Below are positions 56,199-64,000 of a DNA stretch of 64,000 nt, in pieces. The number at the start of each line of letters is the position of its first letter. Within the stretch, counting starts at the first letter, position 1. Position numbers and translations under genes: made by a program. The notes beneath the pieces are model-generated. The model ran no database searches and had not been told where the DNA came from. It was given only the letters and a program-made list of their open reading frames with translations. Source of the stretch: Leifsonia psychrotolerans (GTDB lineage Bacteria; Actinomycetota; Actinomycetes; Actinomycetales; Microbacteriaceae); the NCBI RefSeq assembly GCF_013410665.1, contig NZ_JACCFM010000001.1, positions 3,410,001-3,474,000 of the forward strand. Direction: 5' to 3'.

Positions 56199-56240
56199 AC
56201 CGCGGGGCGCCGAAAGGCGCCCCGCGGTTTTCGTTTTGGT
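56199..56240 (+). terminator. Rho-independent terminator
   Basis: Arms ACCGCGGGGCGCC (56199-56211) and GGCGCCCCGCGGT (56216-56228) pair perfectly around a GAAA tetraloop and are followed by TTTTCGTTTTGG. It is oriented to stop rightward transcription, and no annotated rightward gene ends within 240 bases. It is the only terminator in the window with a good T tract. Confidence 0.88.
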
Positions 56241-56253
56241 TTTTGGTTTTCGG

Positions 56254-57204
56254 TTACGAGGCGAGCGCCAGCCCGCCGGCGGCCACGAGCGCCAGAACGA
56301 GGCCAAGCCACTGCACCGGGGCGATGCGCTCCCGCAGCACCACGGCAGCAAGCAGGATGGTGCCGGCCGGGTAGAGCGCGATGAGAACGCTCATGACGCT
56401 GAGATCGCCTGACCGGATGCCGAGCAACAGCAGAATGTTCGCCGTCGCATCCACGGCGCCACAGGCCAGAGCGAGACGCAGTCCGAGGGAACGGTTTCGA
56501 CGATCGAGTTCAGCGTGCGCGGCCAATTCTGTTGGGGCATCCGTTCGTGCATTCTTTGCGCCAGACGCCCCCCATGAGACGCTCTCACGCCGATGAGCTC
56601 TCGTTCGCGCCGTGACAAGAGCACGTATCCCGACGACGCTGAACATGATCGTCGCTGTAACGACACGGTTGATGACCAGGGGAACCACGCCGCTGTCGGT
56701 CGGGGTCTGATCGATCAGAATTATGAAGGTGCCGATCATCGCACCTGAGGTGGTGGCCATCAGGATCGCTCGGGGCGTGGGACGCACGGCACCCTTCTCC
56801 GGCACAAAACCCACCAGTACGACCGCGATGAGGGCCAGCCCGAGCGCCCCATAACCGATGGGCGCGAATCGATCGCCCCCGATGAGCCCAACCGTCATGG
56901 GAACAATGGCCGAGACAACGGCGGTCAAGGGCGACAGGATGCTCATCGGCCCGATTGCGAGGCAGGCGTAGAGCAGCGAGATGGCCAGGGCACCGGTGAT
57001 ACCCGAGAGCCCGGCCCAGAGCACAGCCGCCGGCGACCAGGCCCCGCCGGTCAGGGGGAGCGCGATAAGCAGTAGGAGCAGTCCGCCCGCCGCGGAGAGC
57101 GCGGTGGCCAGAATCGCGCTGATGCGCTGGGCAGCGAGCCCGCCGAGAAAGTCAGCGGAACCAAAAATGAGGGCTCCGGAGAGACCCAAGGCTGCGGTCA
57201 GCAT
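56254..57204 (-). CDS. EamA/DMT-family transporter
   Basis: This is a 316-residue membrane protein with ten hydrophobic helices in two EamA halves (residues 1-135 and about 145-316). GLSGALIFGSADFLGG opens the first half and LYPAGTILLAAVVLRERIAP, a typical EamA segment, lies near the end. A polar loop of ~45 residues (around 200-245) separates helices in the second half. The substrate is unknown; family members export amino acids or metabolites. The gene stands alone, facing a strong terminator for the opposite strand. Confidence 0.88.
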   Translation of the reverse strand: MLTAALGLSGALIFGSADFLGGLAAQRISAILATALSAAGGLLLLLIALPLTGGAWSPAAVLWAGLSGITGALAISLLYACLAIGPMSILSPLTAVVSAIVPMTVGLIGGDRFAPIGYGALGLALIAVVLVGFVPEKGAVRPTPRAILMATTSGAMIGTFIILIDQTPTDSGVVPLVINRVVTATIMFSVVGIRALVTARTRAHRRESVSWGASGAKNARTDAPTELAAHAELDRRNRSLGLRLALACGAVDATANILLLLGIRSGDLSVMSVLIALYPAGTILLAAVVLRERIAPVQWLGLVLALVAAGGLALAS

Positions 57205-57423
57205 AAGAATCTCAGCTTACGAGGCTGGCACTGCGATGAGTCCAGGACTCCTGTTCCTGTTCCGGGCGATCGTGGCCCTGTCGTGTCCGCTGATTCGGAC
57301 CATGAGCGCGTGTGCGACGTGGGGTATCGTGTCGTCCCGACAGCAGACGATGGATGCGGCCCACCGAATTCGGGCCCACCCCAGGCTCGGATAGAGTAGA
57401 ACGAGACCGGGCAGGAGATCACT

Positions 57424-58080
57424 ATGGCCACACGCTGGGCGCGCATCGCCCGCGGATGGGTCGTTGCCGGATTCTCCACCTTCGTCGCCGCGCTCTCGCA
57501 CACCGTTGCTGGTGGCGGGGCACCCGCCCCGCTTGCCGTGGTGTTGTCACTCGCCTTCGCCGGAATCGTCTGCATCGGGCTCTCTGGTCGCACACTCTCG
57601 CTCTGGCGGGTGACCGTCTCGGTATTCATCAGCCAGCTGATCTTTCATGGACTGTTCTCGTTCGGTGCGCCCGGCGGGGCGCTCGTGCTCGCCGATGCCC
57701 CCGCGACCAATCCGGTTCTGGGCCTGCATCAGCACGGTCCGATCGGCATTATCAGTGCACTCGGCGAAAGCGCGTCCGGCCCGCTCGCGCATGCCGGCGC
57801 GCATGACTCGACGGGAATGTGGATCGCCCATGCTCTCGCCGCGGTCGTCACGGTCGTGGCGTTGCGCCACGGTGCGGCCGCATTGGAGAGCCTGTTTTCA
57901 AGTGTGCGCCTCGGCATCCGTTCACTGTTCGGAGCCCTCGCGGGAGTCTATTCCGGTGTCGCAGTGCCTGCCATTCGTCGCAGAGTCGCATCGACGGCTA
58001 GCATCGTGACTCCGCGTGACCTCACGATCGTGCTCTCCGCGATGCGGCACCGGGGGCCACCCGTGCTCAGCGCGACCTGA
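57424..58080 (+). CDS. Membrane protein of unknown function in copper-protein cluster
   Basis: I do not recognise a named family. The 218 residues show four to five hydrophobic segments (around residues 10-30, 35-52, 60-85 and 125-150) and a His-containing loop with LHQHGP and AHAGAHDSTG, then an Arg-rich tail. AGGAG lies 6 nt upstream of the ATG, and TAGAGT at 57392 is a possible -10. It reads in the same direction as the YcnI and CopC genes 120 bases on, and the His clusters make a copper-related membrane role conceivable. The gap 57205-57423 shows nothing else. Confidence 0.7.
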   Translation: MATRWARIARGWVVAGFSTFVAALSHTVAGGGAPAPLAVVLSLAFAGIVCIGLSGRTLSLWRVTVSVFISQLIFHGLFSFGAPGGALVLADAPATNPVLGLHQHGPIGIISALGESASGPLAHAGAHDSTGMWIAHALAAVVTVVALRHGAAALESLFSSVRLGIRSLFGALAGVYSGVAVPAIRRRVASTASIVTPRDLTIVLSAMRHRGPPVLSAT

Positions 58081-58203
58081 CGCACATCGTCGGGCACCTC
58101 ACGCAGTCAGACCCCACTCTTCTCTCGCACCCATTCGCGTCCAGGCTCGGCCTGCGCGCTGCCGCATTCGGTCGGCCTCGGTGCACCCCACGCAAGGAAT
58201 CTC

Positions 58204-58923
58204 ATGAAACTCACCAAGACAGTTATCGCCTCGTCCGCCCTCGCCGCCGGCGCCCTGCTCGCCGTCGCCGTACCGCTCTCGGCCAGCGCGCACGTGTCGA
58301 TCGACCCGTCGTCGGCCTCGGCCGGTTCGTATACGGTGCTCACCTTCGCGCTGCCGCACGGATGCGACGGCTCGGCCACCACGGCAATCGCCATCGACAT
58401 CCCCGAGAGCATCGCGAGCGTCACACCCACCGTCAACCAGGGCTGGGATGTCAGCAAGGTTGCAGTCGAACGTGCGAAGCCAATCGAAGACGGACACGGT
58501 AACTCGATCACCACTCGTATCGGCCAGATCGTTTACACCGCCAAGACCCCGCTCGCCGACGGCCTGCGCGATACGTTTGCGCTCAGTCTGCAGCTGCCGG
58601 CCGACGCCGCCGGTACGACCCTGGAGTTCCCGCTCCTGCAGAGTTGCGAGGTGGGCGAGACCCTGTGGAATGAGTCGGCCAAGGCCGACGGTTCTGAGCC
58701 GGACCACCCGGCTCCGGCGATCGCGGTGAGCGCTGCAGTGGCGGATGCCCATGGTCACGGCGATGAGGCCGAGGCCGCGGATGAGACCGAGGTAGCCGGC
58801 GAGCATGACGCGAGCGGAGCATCCGATGATGTGGTTGCACGTGTGCTCGGTATCGGTGGACTCGTCGTCGGTGTGGTCGGAGTGGTTCTCGCTGTTACCG
58901 CCCGCCGCAAGACGTCGGCGTAG
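58204..58923 (+). CDS. YcnI-family (DUF1775) copper-binding protein
   Basis: This is an exported, membrane-tethered protein of 239 residues. The signal peptide ends SASA before H30, so the mature protein would begin HVSIDPSSA; in YcnI the N-terminal His is a copper ligand. The DUF1775 domain spans about residues 30-175 (VLTFALPHGCDGSATTAIAI, TPTVNQGWDVSKV). A Glu/His/Asp-rich linker and a C-terminal helix with RRK tail follow. AAGGAAT precedes the ATG. The CopC-domain gene starts 9 bases after the stop, a conserved pairing. Confidence 0.9.
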   Translation: MKLTKTVIASSALAAGALLAVAVPLSASAHVSIDPSSASAGSYTVLTFALPHGCDGSATTAIAIDIPESIASVTPTVNQGWDVSKVAVERAKPIEDGHGNSITTRIGQIVYTAKTPLADGLRDTFALSLQLPADAAGTTLEFPLLQSCEVGETLWNESAKADGSEPDHPAPAIAVSAAVADAHGHGDEAEAADETEVAGEHDASGASDDVVARVLGIGGLVVGVVGVVLAVTARRKTSA

Positions 58924-58932
58924 GCTGCACAG

Positions 58933-59568
58933 ATGAGCGGCTTTCGCATCATCTCCCGCGTTGGGGTCGCTGCGTTGGGTGCAGGACTCATCGCGGCACT
59001 CCTCACTCTGAACGCGGCGCCTGCGCTGGCGCATAACTCAGTGATCGGCACCGTGCCCGCCGCGGGAGCGGTTGTGACCGCTCAGCCCACGCTGATCTCG
59101 GTGACGACGAGCGACAGCCTCGAGAACTTCCCGCAGAGCACGGGAATGCAGATCTCGGGGCCGGCCGGGGCCGCCCCACCGCTTTATTACGGCGACGGTT
59201 GTGCCACGGTTTTCGGGCCGACGCTCGAAACCGAGGCGCAGCTCGGGGAGCCGGGCGACTACACGGTGGTCTGGCAGGTCGTCTCCGCCGACGGCCACAC
59301 CATCTCGGGCGACTTCACGTTCACCTGGCAGCCCGACGCCGCCCAGACGCGGGCTGCGGGCTCGCCGACTCCGCAGAACTGCGCGGGGGTGAACGCGGGC
59401 AGCACCCAGGCTCCGCCAACGGATGCCGCCGCCCCCGGCGCATCCGGCTCGAACGACGGCATGCTCTCCGATGTGCTGTGGATCGGGGGGGCGGTGGCCG
59501 CGGTGATCGTGGCCACGCTCGTCACCCTGCTGGTGCTGGGCCGCCGCAAGCCGAAACATCCCAACTAA
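58933..59568 (+). CDS. CopC-domain exported protein
   Basis: This is a 211-residue protein with a signal peptide ending ALA before H34, followed by a CopC domain (HNSVIGTVPAAGAVV at the mature N-terminus and DYTVVWQVVSADGHTISGDFTFTW, which carries the second conserved His). It ends with a Pro/Ala linker, a membrane helix and a basic tail. CopC proteins bind Cu(II) through the N-terminal His and the DGH motif. Usually a CopD membrane protein is fused or adjacent; none is seen here, and the unrecognised membrane protein upstream is the only candidate partner. Confidence 0.9.
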   Translation: MSGFRIISRVGVAALGAGLIAALLTLNAAPALAHNSVIGTVPAAGAVVTAQPTLISVTTSDSLENFPQSTGMQISGPAGAAPPLYYGDGCATVFGPTLETEAQLGEPGDYTVVWQVVSADGHTISGDFTFTWQPDAAQTRAAGSPTPQNCAGVNAGSTQAPPTDAAAPGASGSNDGMLSDVLWIGGAVAAVIVATLVTLLVLGRRKPKHPN

Positions 59569-59576
59569 AAACCCTC

Positions 59577-59635
59577 GCGAGATCGGAGTCGTGGCTCTTC
59601 TCACGAGCTGAGAACGACCACAACTCCGGTCTCGC
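59577..59635. terminator. Long imperfect palindrome between the CopC gene and thyA
   Basis: Arms 59577-59602 and 59610-59635 match at 21 of 26 positions around a 7-base loop, starting with GCGAGA and ending with TCTCGC. It begins 9 bases after the CopC-gene stop and may terminate that transcript. No T tract is present. Confidence 0.6.
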
Positions 59636-59661
59636 CTCCAGGCCCGCCACACCTCGGCAGA

Positions 59662-59667
59662 TACGAT
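59662..59667 (+). promoter_or_regulatory. -10-like hexamer of thyA
   Basis: TACGAT ends 6 nt before the thyA GTG and no ribosome site lies between, consistent with leaderless transcription of thyA-folA. Confidence 0.4.
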
Positions 59668-59673
59668 TGCAGA

Positions 59674-60483
59674 GTGACAGTGACGATAGCGACCCCCTAC
59701 GAAGATCTCCTCCGCGACACCCTGGCTCACGGCACCCACAAGACTGACCGCACCGGCACGGGCACGCGCAGTGTCTTCGGCCGTCAGATCCGGTTTGACC
59801 TGGCCGAGGGCTTCCCGCTCATCACCACCAAACGGGTGCATTTCAAATCGATTGCCTACGAGCTGCTCTGGTTCCTGCGCGGCGACTCGAATGTGCGCTG
59901 GTTGCAGGAGCGCGGCGTGAAGATCTGGGACGAATGGGCGGATGCCGACGGCGAGCTGGGCCCGGTCTACGGTGTGCAGTGGCGCTCCTGGCCGACCCCG
60001 AACGGCGATCAGATCGATCAGATCTCCGACGTCATCCAGGCAATCAAGAACACACCCGATTCCCGCCGCCTGATCGTGTCAGCCTGGAACCCCGCTGACG
60101 TGCCTAATATGGCGCTGCCGCCCTGCCACGCGCTGTTCCAGTTCTATGTTGCCGACGGCAAACTCAGCTGCCAGCTCTACCAGCGCAGCGCCGATCTGTT
60201 CCTCGGTGTTCCCTTTAACATCGCGAGTTATGCCCTACTCACGCATCTGGTCGCGGCGCAGACCGGGCTCGAGGTGGGCGAGTTCGTCTGGACCGGCGGC
60301 GACTGCCACATCTACGACAACCACGTCGACCAGGTCACCGAGCAGCTCAGCCGCGCGCCATACCCGTACCCGCAGCTGCGCATCGAGACCGAGCGGGCGA
60401 GCATCTTCGACTACGACTTCGACGATCTCGTCGTCGAAAACTACCAGCACCACCCCGCCATCCGTGGCGCGGTTGCCGTATGA
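59674..60483 (+). CDS. thyA: thymidylate synthase
   Basis: ThyA (269 residues) methylates dUMP to dTMP with methylenetetrahydrofolate. The catalytic cysteine is C151 in [13 protein letters not shown], and [29 protein letters not shown] and [10 protein letters not shown] match the family. The GTG start is leaderless in type. Its stop overlaps the folA start by ATGA, as is usual for this pair, since DHFR recycles the dihydrofolate made by ThyA. Confidence 0.97.
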   Translation: MTVTIATPYEDLLRDTLAHGTHKTDRTGTGTRSVFGRQIRFDLAEGFPLITTKRVHFKSIAYELLWFLRGDSNVRWLQERGVKIWDEWADADGELGPVYGVQWRSWPTPNGDQIDQISDVIQAIKNTPDSRRLIVSAWNPADVPNMALPPCHALFQFYVADGKLSCQLYQRSADLFLGVPFNIASYALLTHLVAAQTGLEVGEFVWTGGDCHIYDNHVDQVTEQLSRAPYPYPQLRIETERASIFDYDFDDLVVENYQHHPAIRGAVAV

Positions 60484-60983
60484 GCCAGCCGCAGATCGGC
60501 CTGATCTGGGCCGAAGCCGACGGCGGAGTCATCGGCAAAGATGGCGTGATGCCCTGGCATGTGCCCGAAGATCTCGCTCATTTCAAGCAGGTCACCCTCG
60601 ATGCCGCCGTGATTATGGGCCGCAAGACCTGGGATTCCCTGCCGCCACGCTTCCGTCCGTTGCCGGGCCGGAGCAACATCGTGATCACCCGTCAGGCCGA
60701 CTGGGCCGCGGACGGCGTCGACGTGGTGCATTCGCTGACGGATGCCCTCGCCATCGTCGGCGAGCAGCCTGCGTGGGTCATCGGTGGCGCCCAGATCTAC
60801 GCCCTGGCCCGTGACGTGGCCGACCGGCTCGAGGTCACCGAGATCAGGGCAGCCTTCGACGGCGACACGTTCGCCCCCGCGATCGACGCGAGCTGGACGG
60901 CATCCGTTGTCGACCCCGCGGACGGGTGGCATGTGTCGCGCACCGGACTCGAGTACCGTTTCGTGCGCTACGAACGCAGCTGA
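60480..60983 (+). CDS. folA: dihydrofolate reductase
   Basis: This DHFR of 167 residues reduces dihydrofolate with NADPH. Family segments include [29 protein letters not shown], with the active-site acid in the PEDLAHF helix, [19 protein letters not shown] and [12 protein letters not shown]. It is translationally coupled to thyA. A strong hairpin follows 21 bases after the stop. Confidence 0.97.
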   Translation: MSQPQIGLIWAEADGGVIGKDGVMPWHVPEDLAHFKQVTLDAAVIMGRKTWDSLPPRFRPLPGRSNIVITRQADWAADGVDVVHSLTDALAIVGEQPAWVIGGAQIYALARDVADRLEVTEIRAAFDGDTFAPAIDASWTASVVDPADGWHVSRTGLEYRFVRYERS

Positions 60984-61004
60984 GCACTCTGAGAAACAGA
61001 CGCG

Positions 61005-61036
61005 AAGAGCCCGTCACCTCACGGTGACGGGCTCTT
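61005..61036. terminator. Bidirectional terminator, folA / fasciclin gene
   Basis: Perfect 14-bp arms AAGAGCCCGTCACC (61005-61018) and complement (61023-61036) have a TCAC loop. It lies between convergent stops, and short T runs follow on the plus strand (TTTCGG), so it can serve both genes. Confidence 0.85.
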
Positions 61037-61054
61037 TCGGTTGAGAAGATGCGA

Positions 61055-61714
61055 TTAGTTCGTCGGCGGCATCAGCACGCTGTCGATCAGGTACACGGTC
61101 GCGTTGGCGGTGTGAACTCCACCACAGATCACGCTGGCGCCGTTGACCATGATGTTGTCGCCGCTGCCGGTGACGGTCAGGGTTCCACCTTCGACGGTGG
61201 TGTGGGTGCCATCGATGGCGTCAGGGGCGATCTGACCGGGAACCACGTGGTAGGTGAGGATCTTGGTCAGCGTTGCAGCACCAGCCGGCGTCTTCAGCGT
61301 GTCGATGGTGGCGGCATCGATCTTGGCGAACGCCGTGTCGACGGGAGCGAAGACGGTGAATTCACTGCCGTTGAGGGTGCTAACCAGGTTGACATCCGGG
61401 TTGAGCTTGCCGGACACGGCGGCCACAAGGGTTGTCAGCAGCGGGTTGTTGGATGCCGCGACGGCGACGGGGTCGGACGACATGCCGGTGATCGAACCGG
61501 CACCGCTCGGAACCTCTTTCGCGTAGGCGGCACAGCCGGAACCGACGAGGTCGGCGGCCGGGTCGGCCGTCATTGCCGGTTCACTGCTCGACATCGACGG
61601 TGAGCTCGAGGTGGCTGTTGAACCACTGGTACCCATCGAACAGCCCGCGAGAGCAATGGTGGCGATCGCGGCGATGGAGAGACCGGTCAAAGCCTTGCGT
61701 GTGAAGAGTTGCAT
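61055..61714 (-). CDS. Fasciclin-domain lipoprotein (MPT83/MPT70-like)
   Basis: This is a 219-residue secreted lipoprotein. The signal peptide ends in the lipobox ALAGC (C25), followed by a Ser/Thr linker and one fasciclin (FAS1) domain with the two conserved segments [16 protein letters not shown] and [21 protein letters not shown] stands 8 nt upstream of the ATG. The gene is divergent from dipZ; in mycobacteria MPT83 and MPT70, also fasciclin proteins, flank dipZ. The exact role is unknown; FAS1 domains mediate adhesion or protein contacts at the cell surface. Confidence 0.93.
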   Translation of the reverse strand: MQLFTRKALTGLSIAAIATIALAGCSMGTSGSTATSSSPSMSSSEPAMTADPAADLVGSGCAAYAKEVPSGAGSITGMSSDPVAVAASNNPLLTTLVAAVSGKLNPDVNLVSTLNGSEFTVFAPVDTAFAKIDAATIDTLKTPAGAATLTKILTYHVVPGQIAPDAIDGTHTTVEGGTLTVTGSGDNIMVNGASVICGGVHTANATVYLIDSVLMPPTN

Positions 61715-61931
61715 GAAAGTTCTCCTTTGATGAAGTGGCCGGTTGGCCGAAAGCCTGCTGCTGTGCGGCCTTCACAACTCATTCGGAGCCCCCGCTGATG
61801 CGGTTTGGAGTTTGTCCGAAATTCTTTTGCCCAATATTCATGTGCCCACTTTCGCTGCTGCGAGTTCGGGCACTGCCCAATCCCAAACGGCATCCGCCCC
61901 GAATCCCCTTCGACAGACTTTGGAGGAGACC

Positions 61932-63662
61932 GTGCTCTCACTAGCCCTCATCGGATTCTTCGGTGGATTGATCACCGGAATATCACCGTGCATCTTGCCC
62001 GTACTGCCCGTCATCTTCTTTTCGGGGGGAGTCCAAGGCGCCAGAAACACCACTGACGTCGCGGCCGATGCGCCGCCGCCGCCGGCACCATCACGATGGC
62101 GGCCCTTCCTGGTGATCGGCGGGCTGGTGGTGAGCTTCAGCATCTTCACGCTCGTCGGCTCGCTCATTCTGACCTTGCTGCACCTGCCGCAGGATGTGCT
62201 GCGTTGGGCCGGTCTGATCGTGCTTATCCTCATCGGTATCGGCTTGATCATCCCGAAGTTCGAGGCCATCCTCGAGAAGCCGTTCTCCTGGATCCCGCAG
62301 CGCAACGTCGGCACCGAGCGCGGCGGGTTCCTGCTTGGACTCGCGCTCGGTGCGGTCTACGTTCCGTGCGCCGGTCCCGTGCTCGCTGCTATCACGGTCG
62401 CCGGATCAACCGGCAAGATCGGCCCTGAAACCGTGGTGCTCACCGTCACGTTCGCCTTTGGTGCCGCAATTCCGCTGCTGGTCTTCGCGCTGGCCGGTCG
62501 TCGCGTGGCCGAACGGGTCAAGGCATTTCGTCAGCACCAGCGCGGCATCCGCATCACCGGTGGCATCGTCATGATCGCCCTGGCGATCGGCCTGGTCTAC
62601 AACGTTCCGGCCGCGTTGCAAGCGCTCATTCCCGACTACACGAGCTCGCTTCAGAATCAATTCAGCAACTCGAAGCAGGTCACCCAGGCCCTCGATCTCG
62701 GTGGTCTCGTGACCGACGAGAACAAGAATCTCTCGAAGTGCACCCCGGGTGCCACCGAGTTGGAGAGTTGCGGAATTGCGCCTCCTCTGGCGGGCATCCA
62801 GCAATGGTTCAACACTCCGAACGATGCCCCGATCTCTCTCGCTCAGGAGAGCGGCAAAGTCGTGCTCGTCGATTTCTGGGCGTACTCCTGCATCAACTGC
62901 CAGCGGTCGATTCCGCACCTGGTGGCCTGGAACAAGGCCTACAAGAACCTCGGCCTCGAGATCATCGGAGTGCACGCGCCCGAATATGCGTTTGAGAAGG
63001 TTCCCGCCAATGTCATGGCCGGTGCCAAGGATTTCGGCATCACCTACCCGGTGGCGCTGGATAACAACCTCGCCACCTGGACGAACTATCGCAACCAGTA
63101 CTGGCCGGCTCACTACCTGATCGACACGTCAGGCACCGTGCGCAACATCCAGTTTGGAGAGGGAAACTATTCGAGCACTGAGAAGCTCATCCGTGAACTG
63201 CTGGTGCAAGCGAACCCGAGCGTGAAGCTGCCGCCGGCCACCGAAGTTGCGGACGCCACCCCGACCGAGGCCACGACACCCGAGACTTTTCTGGGCACGA
63301 CGAAGCAGGTGAACTACGGCGGCAGCGAGAAGTACTCGACGCTGACAACGGCGTTCACGGTGCCGTCGAAGCTGCCGAAGAACTCATTCGCACTGGACGG
63401 CAAATGGACCCTCGGCACGCAATCGATCACGCCGACGGATGCCGCGGCCCAGGTAGTCCTGAACTACTCGGCGCGCGACGTGATGATGGTGCTTTCTGGA
63501 ACGGGGACGGTGAGCTACACGACCGGTGGCGTCACAAAGACGTTCGACGTGACAGGGACGCCGAACGCGTATCCGTTGCTCTCGACCAAGGACGTCGGGT
63601 CCGGTACCCTCACCGTGACGCTGTCACCCGGCCTCACCGCCTACTCGTTCACCTTCGGATAA
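61932..63662 (+). CDS. dipZ: DipZ-like CcdA-thioredoxin fusion protein
   Basis: This is a 576-residue thiol-disulfide exchange protein. Residues 1-235 are a CcdA/DsbD-beta membrane domain with both reactive cysteines (SPCILP, C20, and VPCAGP) over six helices. A loop leads to a TlpA/thioredoxin domain (about 300-430) with CINC in FWAYSCINCQRS. The C-terminal ~140 residues form a beta-sandwich seen in mycobacterial DipZ. It would pass electrons from cytoplasmic thioredoxin to outside thiols, for cytochrome c or cell-surface proteins. The GTG start has GGAGG 5 nt upstream; the 63-codon extension upstream is rejected. Confidence 0.93.
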   Translation: MLSLALIGFFGGLITGISPCILPVLPVIFFSGGVQGARNTTDVAADAPPPPAPSRWRPFLVIGGLVVSFSIFTLVGSLILTLLHLPQDVLRWAGLIVLILIGIGLIIPKFEAILEKPFSWIPQRNVGTERGGFLLGLALGAVYVPCAGPVLAAITVAGSTGKIGPETVVLTVTFAFGAAIPLLVFALAGRRVAERVKAFRQHQRGIRITGGIVMIALAIGLVYNVPAALQALIPDYTSSLQNQFSNSKQVTQALDLGGLVTDENKNLSKCTPGATELESCGIAPPLAGIQQWFNTPNDAPISLAQESGKVVLVDFWAYSCINCQRSIPHLVAWNKAYKNLGLEIIGVHAPEYAFEKVPANVMAGAKDFGITYPVALDNNLATWTNYRNQYWPAHYLIDTSGTVRNIQFGEGNYSSTEKLIRELLVQANPSVKLPPATEVADATPTEATTPETFLGTTKQVNYGGSEKYSTLTTAFTVPSKLPKNSFALDGKWTLGTQSITPTDAAAQVVLNYSARDVMMVLSGTGTVSYTTGGVTKTFDVTGTPNAYPLLSTKDVGSGTLTVTLSPGLTAYSFTFG

Positions 63663-63688
63663 GCGCGGCTTTCGCCCCAGAGCGCAGA

Positions 63689-63723
63689 ACGGCGCCATCC
63701 GGAACATCCGGATGGCGCCGTTT
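63689..63723. terminator. Terminator between dipZ and the GH16-like gene
   Basis: Perfect 16-bp arms AACGGCGCCATCCGGA (63689-63704) and complement (63708-63723) with an ACA loop lie between convergent genes; TTTCG follows on the plus strand. Confidence 0.85.
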
Positions 63724-63741
63724 CGATCGGGCGAAGACGAC

Positions 63742-64000
63742 CTAGCCCTGGTAGGCCCAGGTGCGCACGTAATCGACCTGGAAGTCGAGGTTCTGCGTCC
63801 AGTCCTTGTGGGCCGGGTCAGGCAGTCCCCAGTACTTTTCCGACGGTCCGACGTGCAGGTTCAAACGCATGTGCAGGGGCGAACCGAAGTACTTCGCGTT
63901 CCAGAGATTCGGGCTCGCCGCCGGCGTCGTGGTCATGATCTTCTTGCCATCGATGATGATCGAGGCGTAACTCGGCGTGAGCTCGAAGGCGAAGGTGTGG
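63742..64000 (-). CDS. Glycoside hydrolase family 16-like protein (5' end outside window)
   Basis: Only the last ~85 residues are present; the frame stays open to the window edge, so the first visible ATG is not the start. The visible sequence HTFAFELTPSYASIIIDGKK followed by MRLNLHVG and ending LDFQVDYVRTWAYQG is the usual C-terminal part of a GH16/concanavalin-like beta-sandwich (the 'W/F-T-P-x-x-I-x-x-x-x-D-G' strand and the final 'DYVRVW'-type strand). The catalytic ExDxxE motif would be upstream, so activity cannot be judged. A secreted beta-glucan hydrolase is most likely. Confidence 0.65.
   Translation of the reverse strand, partial: HTFAFELTPSYASIIIDGKKIMTTTPAASPNLWNAKYFGSPLHMRLNLHVGPSEKYWGLPDPAHKDWTQNLDFQVDYVRTWAYQG

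Noticed and set aside
61715..61931. SigK-type promoters between the fasciclin gene and dipZ
   Set aside because: CCGAAT-like hexamers occur, but no CCATCC-like -35 stands at the right distance on either strand.

Overview
The window is a 64 kb chromosomal stretch from a high-G+C Gram-positive actinomycete, most likely a member of the Microbacteriaceae or a close relative. The evidence is the codon use (G/C in almost every third position), many starts that look leaderless (a TANNNT hexamer 5-8 nt before ATG/GTG and no ribosome binding site), a DUF222/HNH '13E12-type' protein, a DipZ gene divergent from a fasciclin lipoprotein, and tandem arrays built on a TCGAGCTTGTCGAGA dyad. I see no tRNA, rRNA, CRISPR array, transposase or phage gene. 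The window opens inside an ABC permease gene and closes inside a gene for a glycoside hydrolase 16-like protein.

Region 1 (1-12534) is a catabolic island. A peptide/nickel-type ABC importer, an IclR regulator and the three enzymes of a meta-cleavage lower pathway (2-oxopent-4-enoate hydratase, acylating acetaldehyde dehydrogenase, 4-hydroxy-2-oxovalerate aldolase) read rightwards. Against them runs a leftward set gntR-prpD-prpB-prpC-thiolase-3-hydroxyacyl-CoA dehydrogenase (the 2-methylcitrate cycle plus beta-oxidation steps). The two sets share a CTAG stop. Together they would import an organic acid or aromatic-derived substrate and turn it into pyruvate, acetyl-CoA and propionyl-CoA, with the propionyl-CoA burned by the Prp enzymes.

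Region 2 (12754-31036) holds a YczE/MocR divergent pair, an orphan AcrB-type RND transporter, an SDR/DUF2867 protein, a formimidoylglutamase-like gene, pntAB (proton-translocating transhydrogenase), hutI-hutU, a lysG/lysE divergent pair and a secreted M23 peptidase. With hutH at 48.1-49.7 kb, this gives a complete but scattered histidine-utilisation route.

Region 3 (31386-49687) starts with an IclR regulator and a three-gene E1alpha-E1beta-E2 2-oxoacid dehydrogenase operon. It continues with a nearly complete molybdenum cofactor locus: a membrane Moco oxidoreductase, moaA, mogA, moaE, moaD, moaC, moeA, a MoeB-rhodanese fusion and modABC. A ~1 kb tandem repeat array and a TDT-family transporter gene interrupt the locus.

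Region 4 (49774-64000) has a secreted alpha/beta-hydrolase, a second repeat array, the DUF222-HNH protein, a DEAD-box helicase with a long RGG-like repeat tail, an EamA transporter, a putative copper-handling trio (unknown membrane protein, YcnI, CopC), thyA-folA, a fasciclin lipoprotein, dipZ and the partial GH16-like gene. Several intergenic gaps carry long near-perfect palindromes that look like terminators or extragenic palindromic elements.
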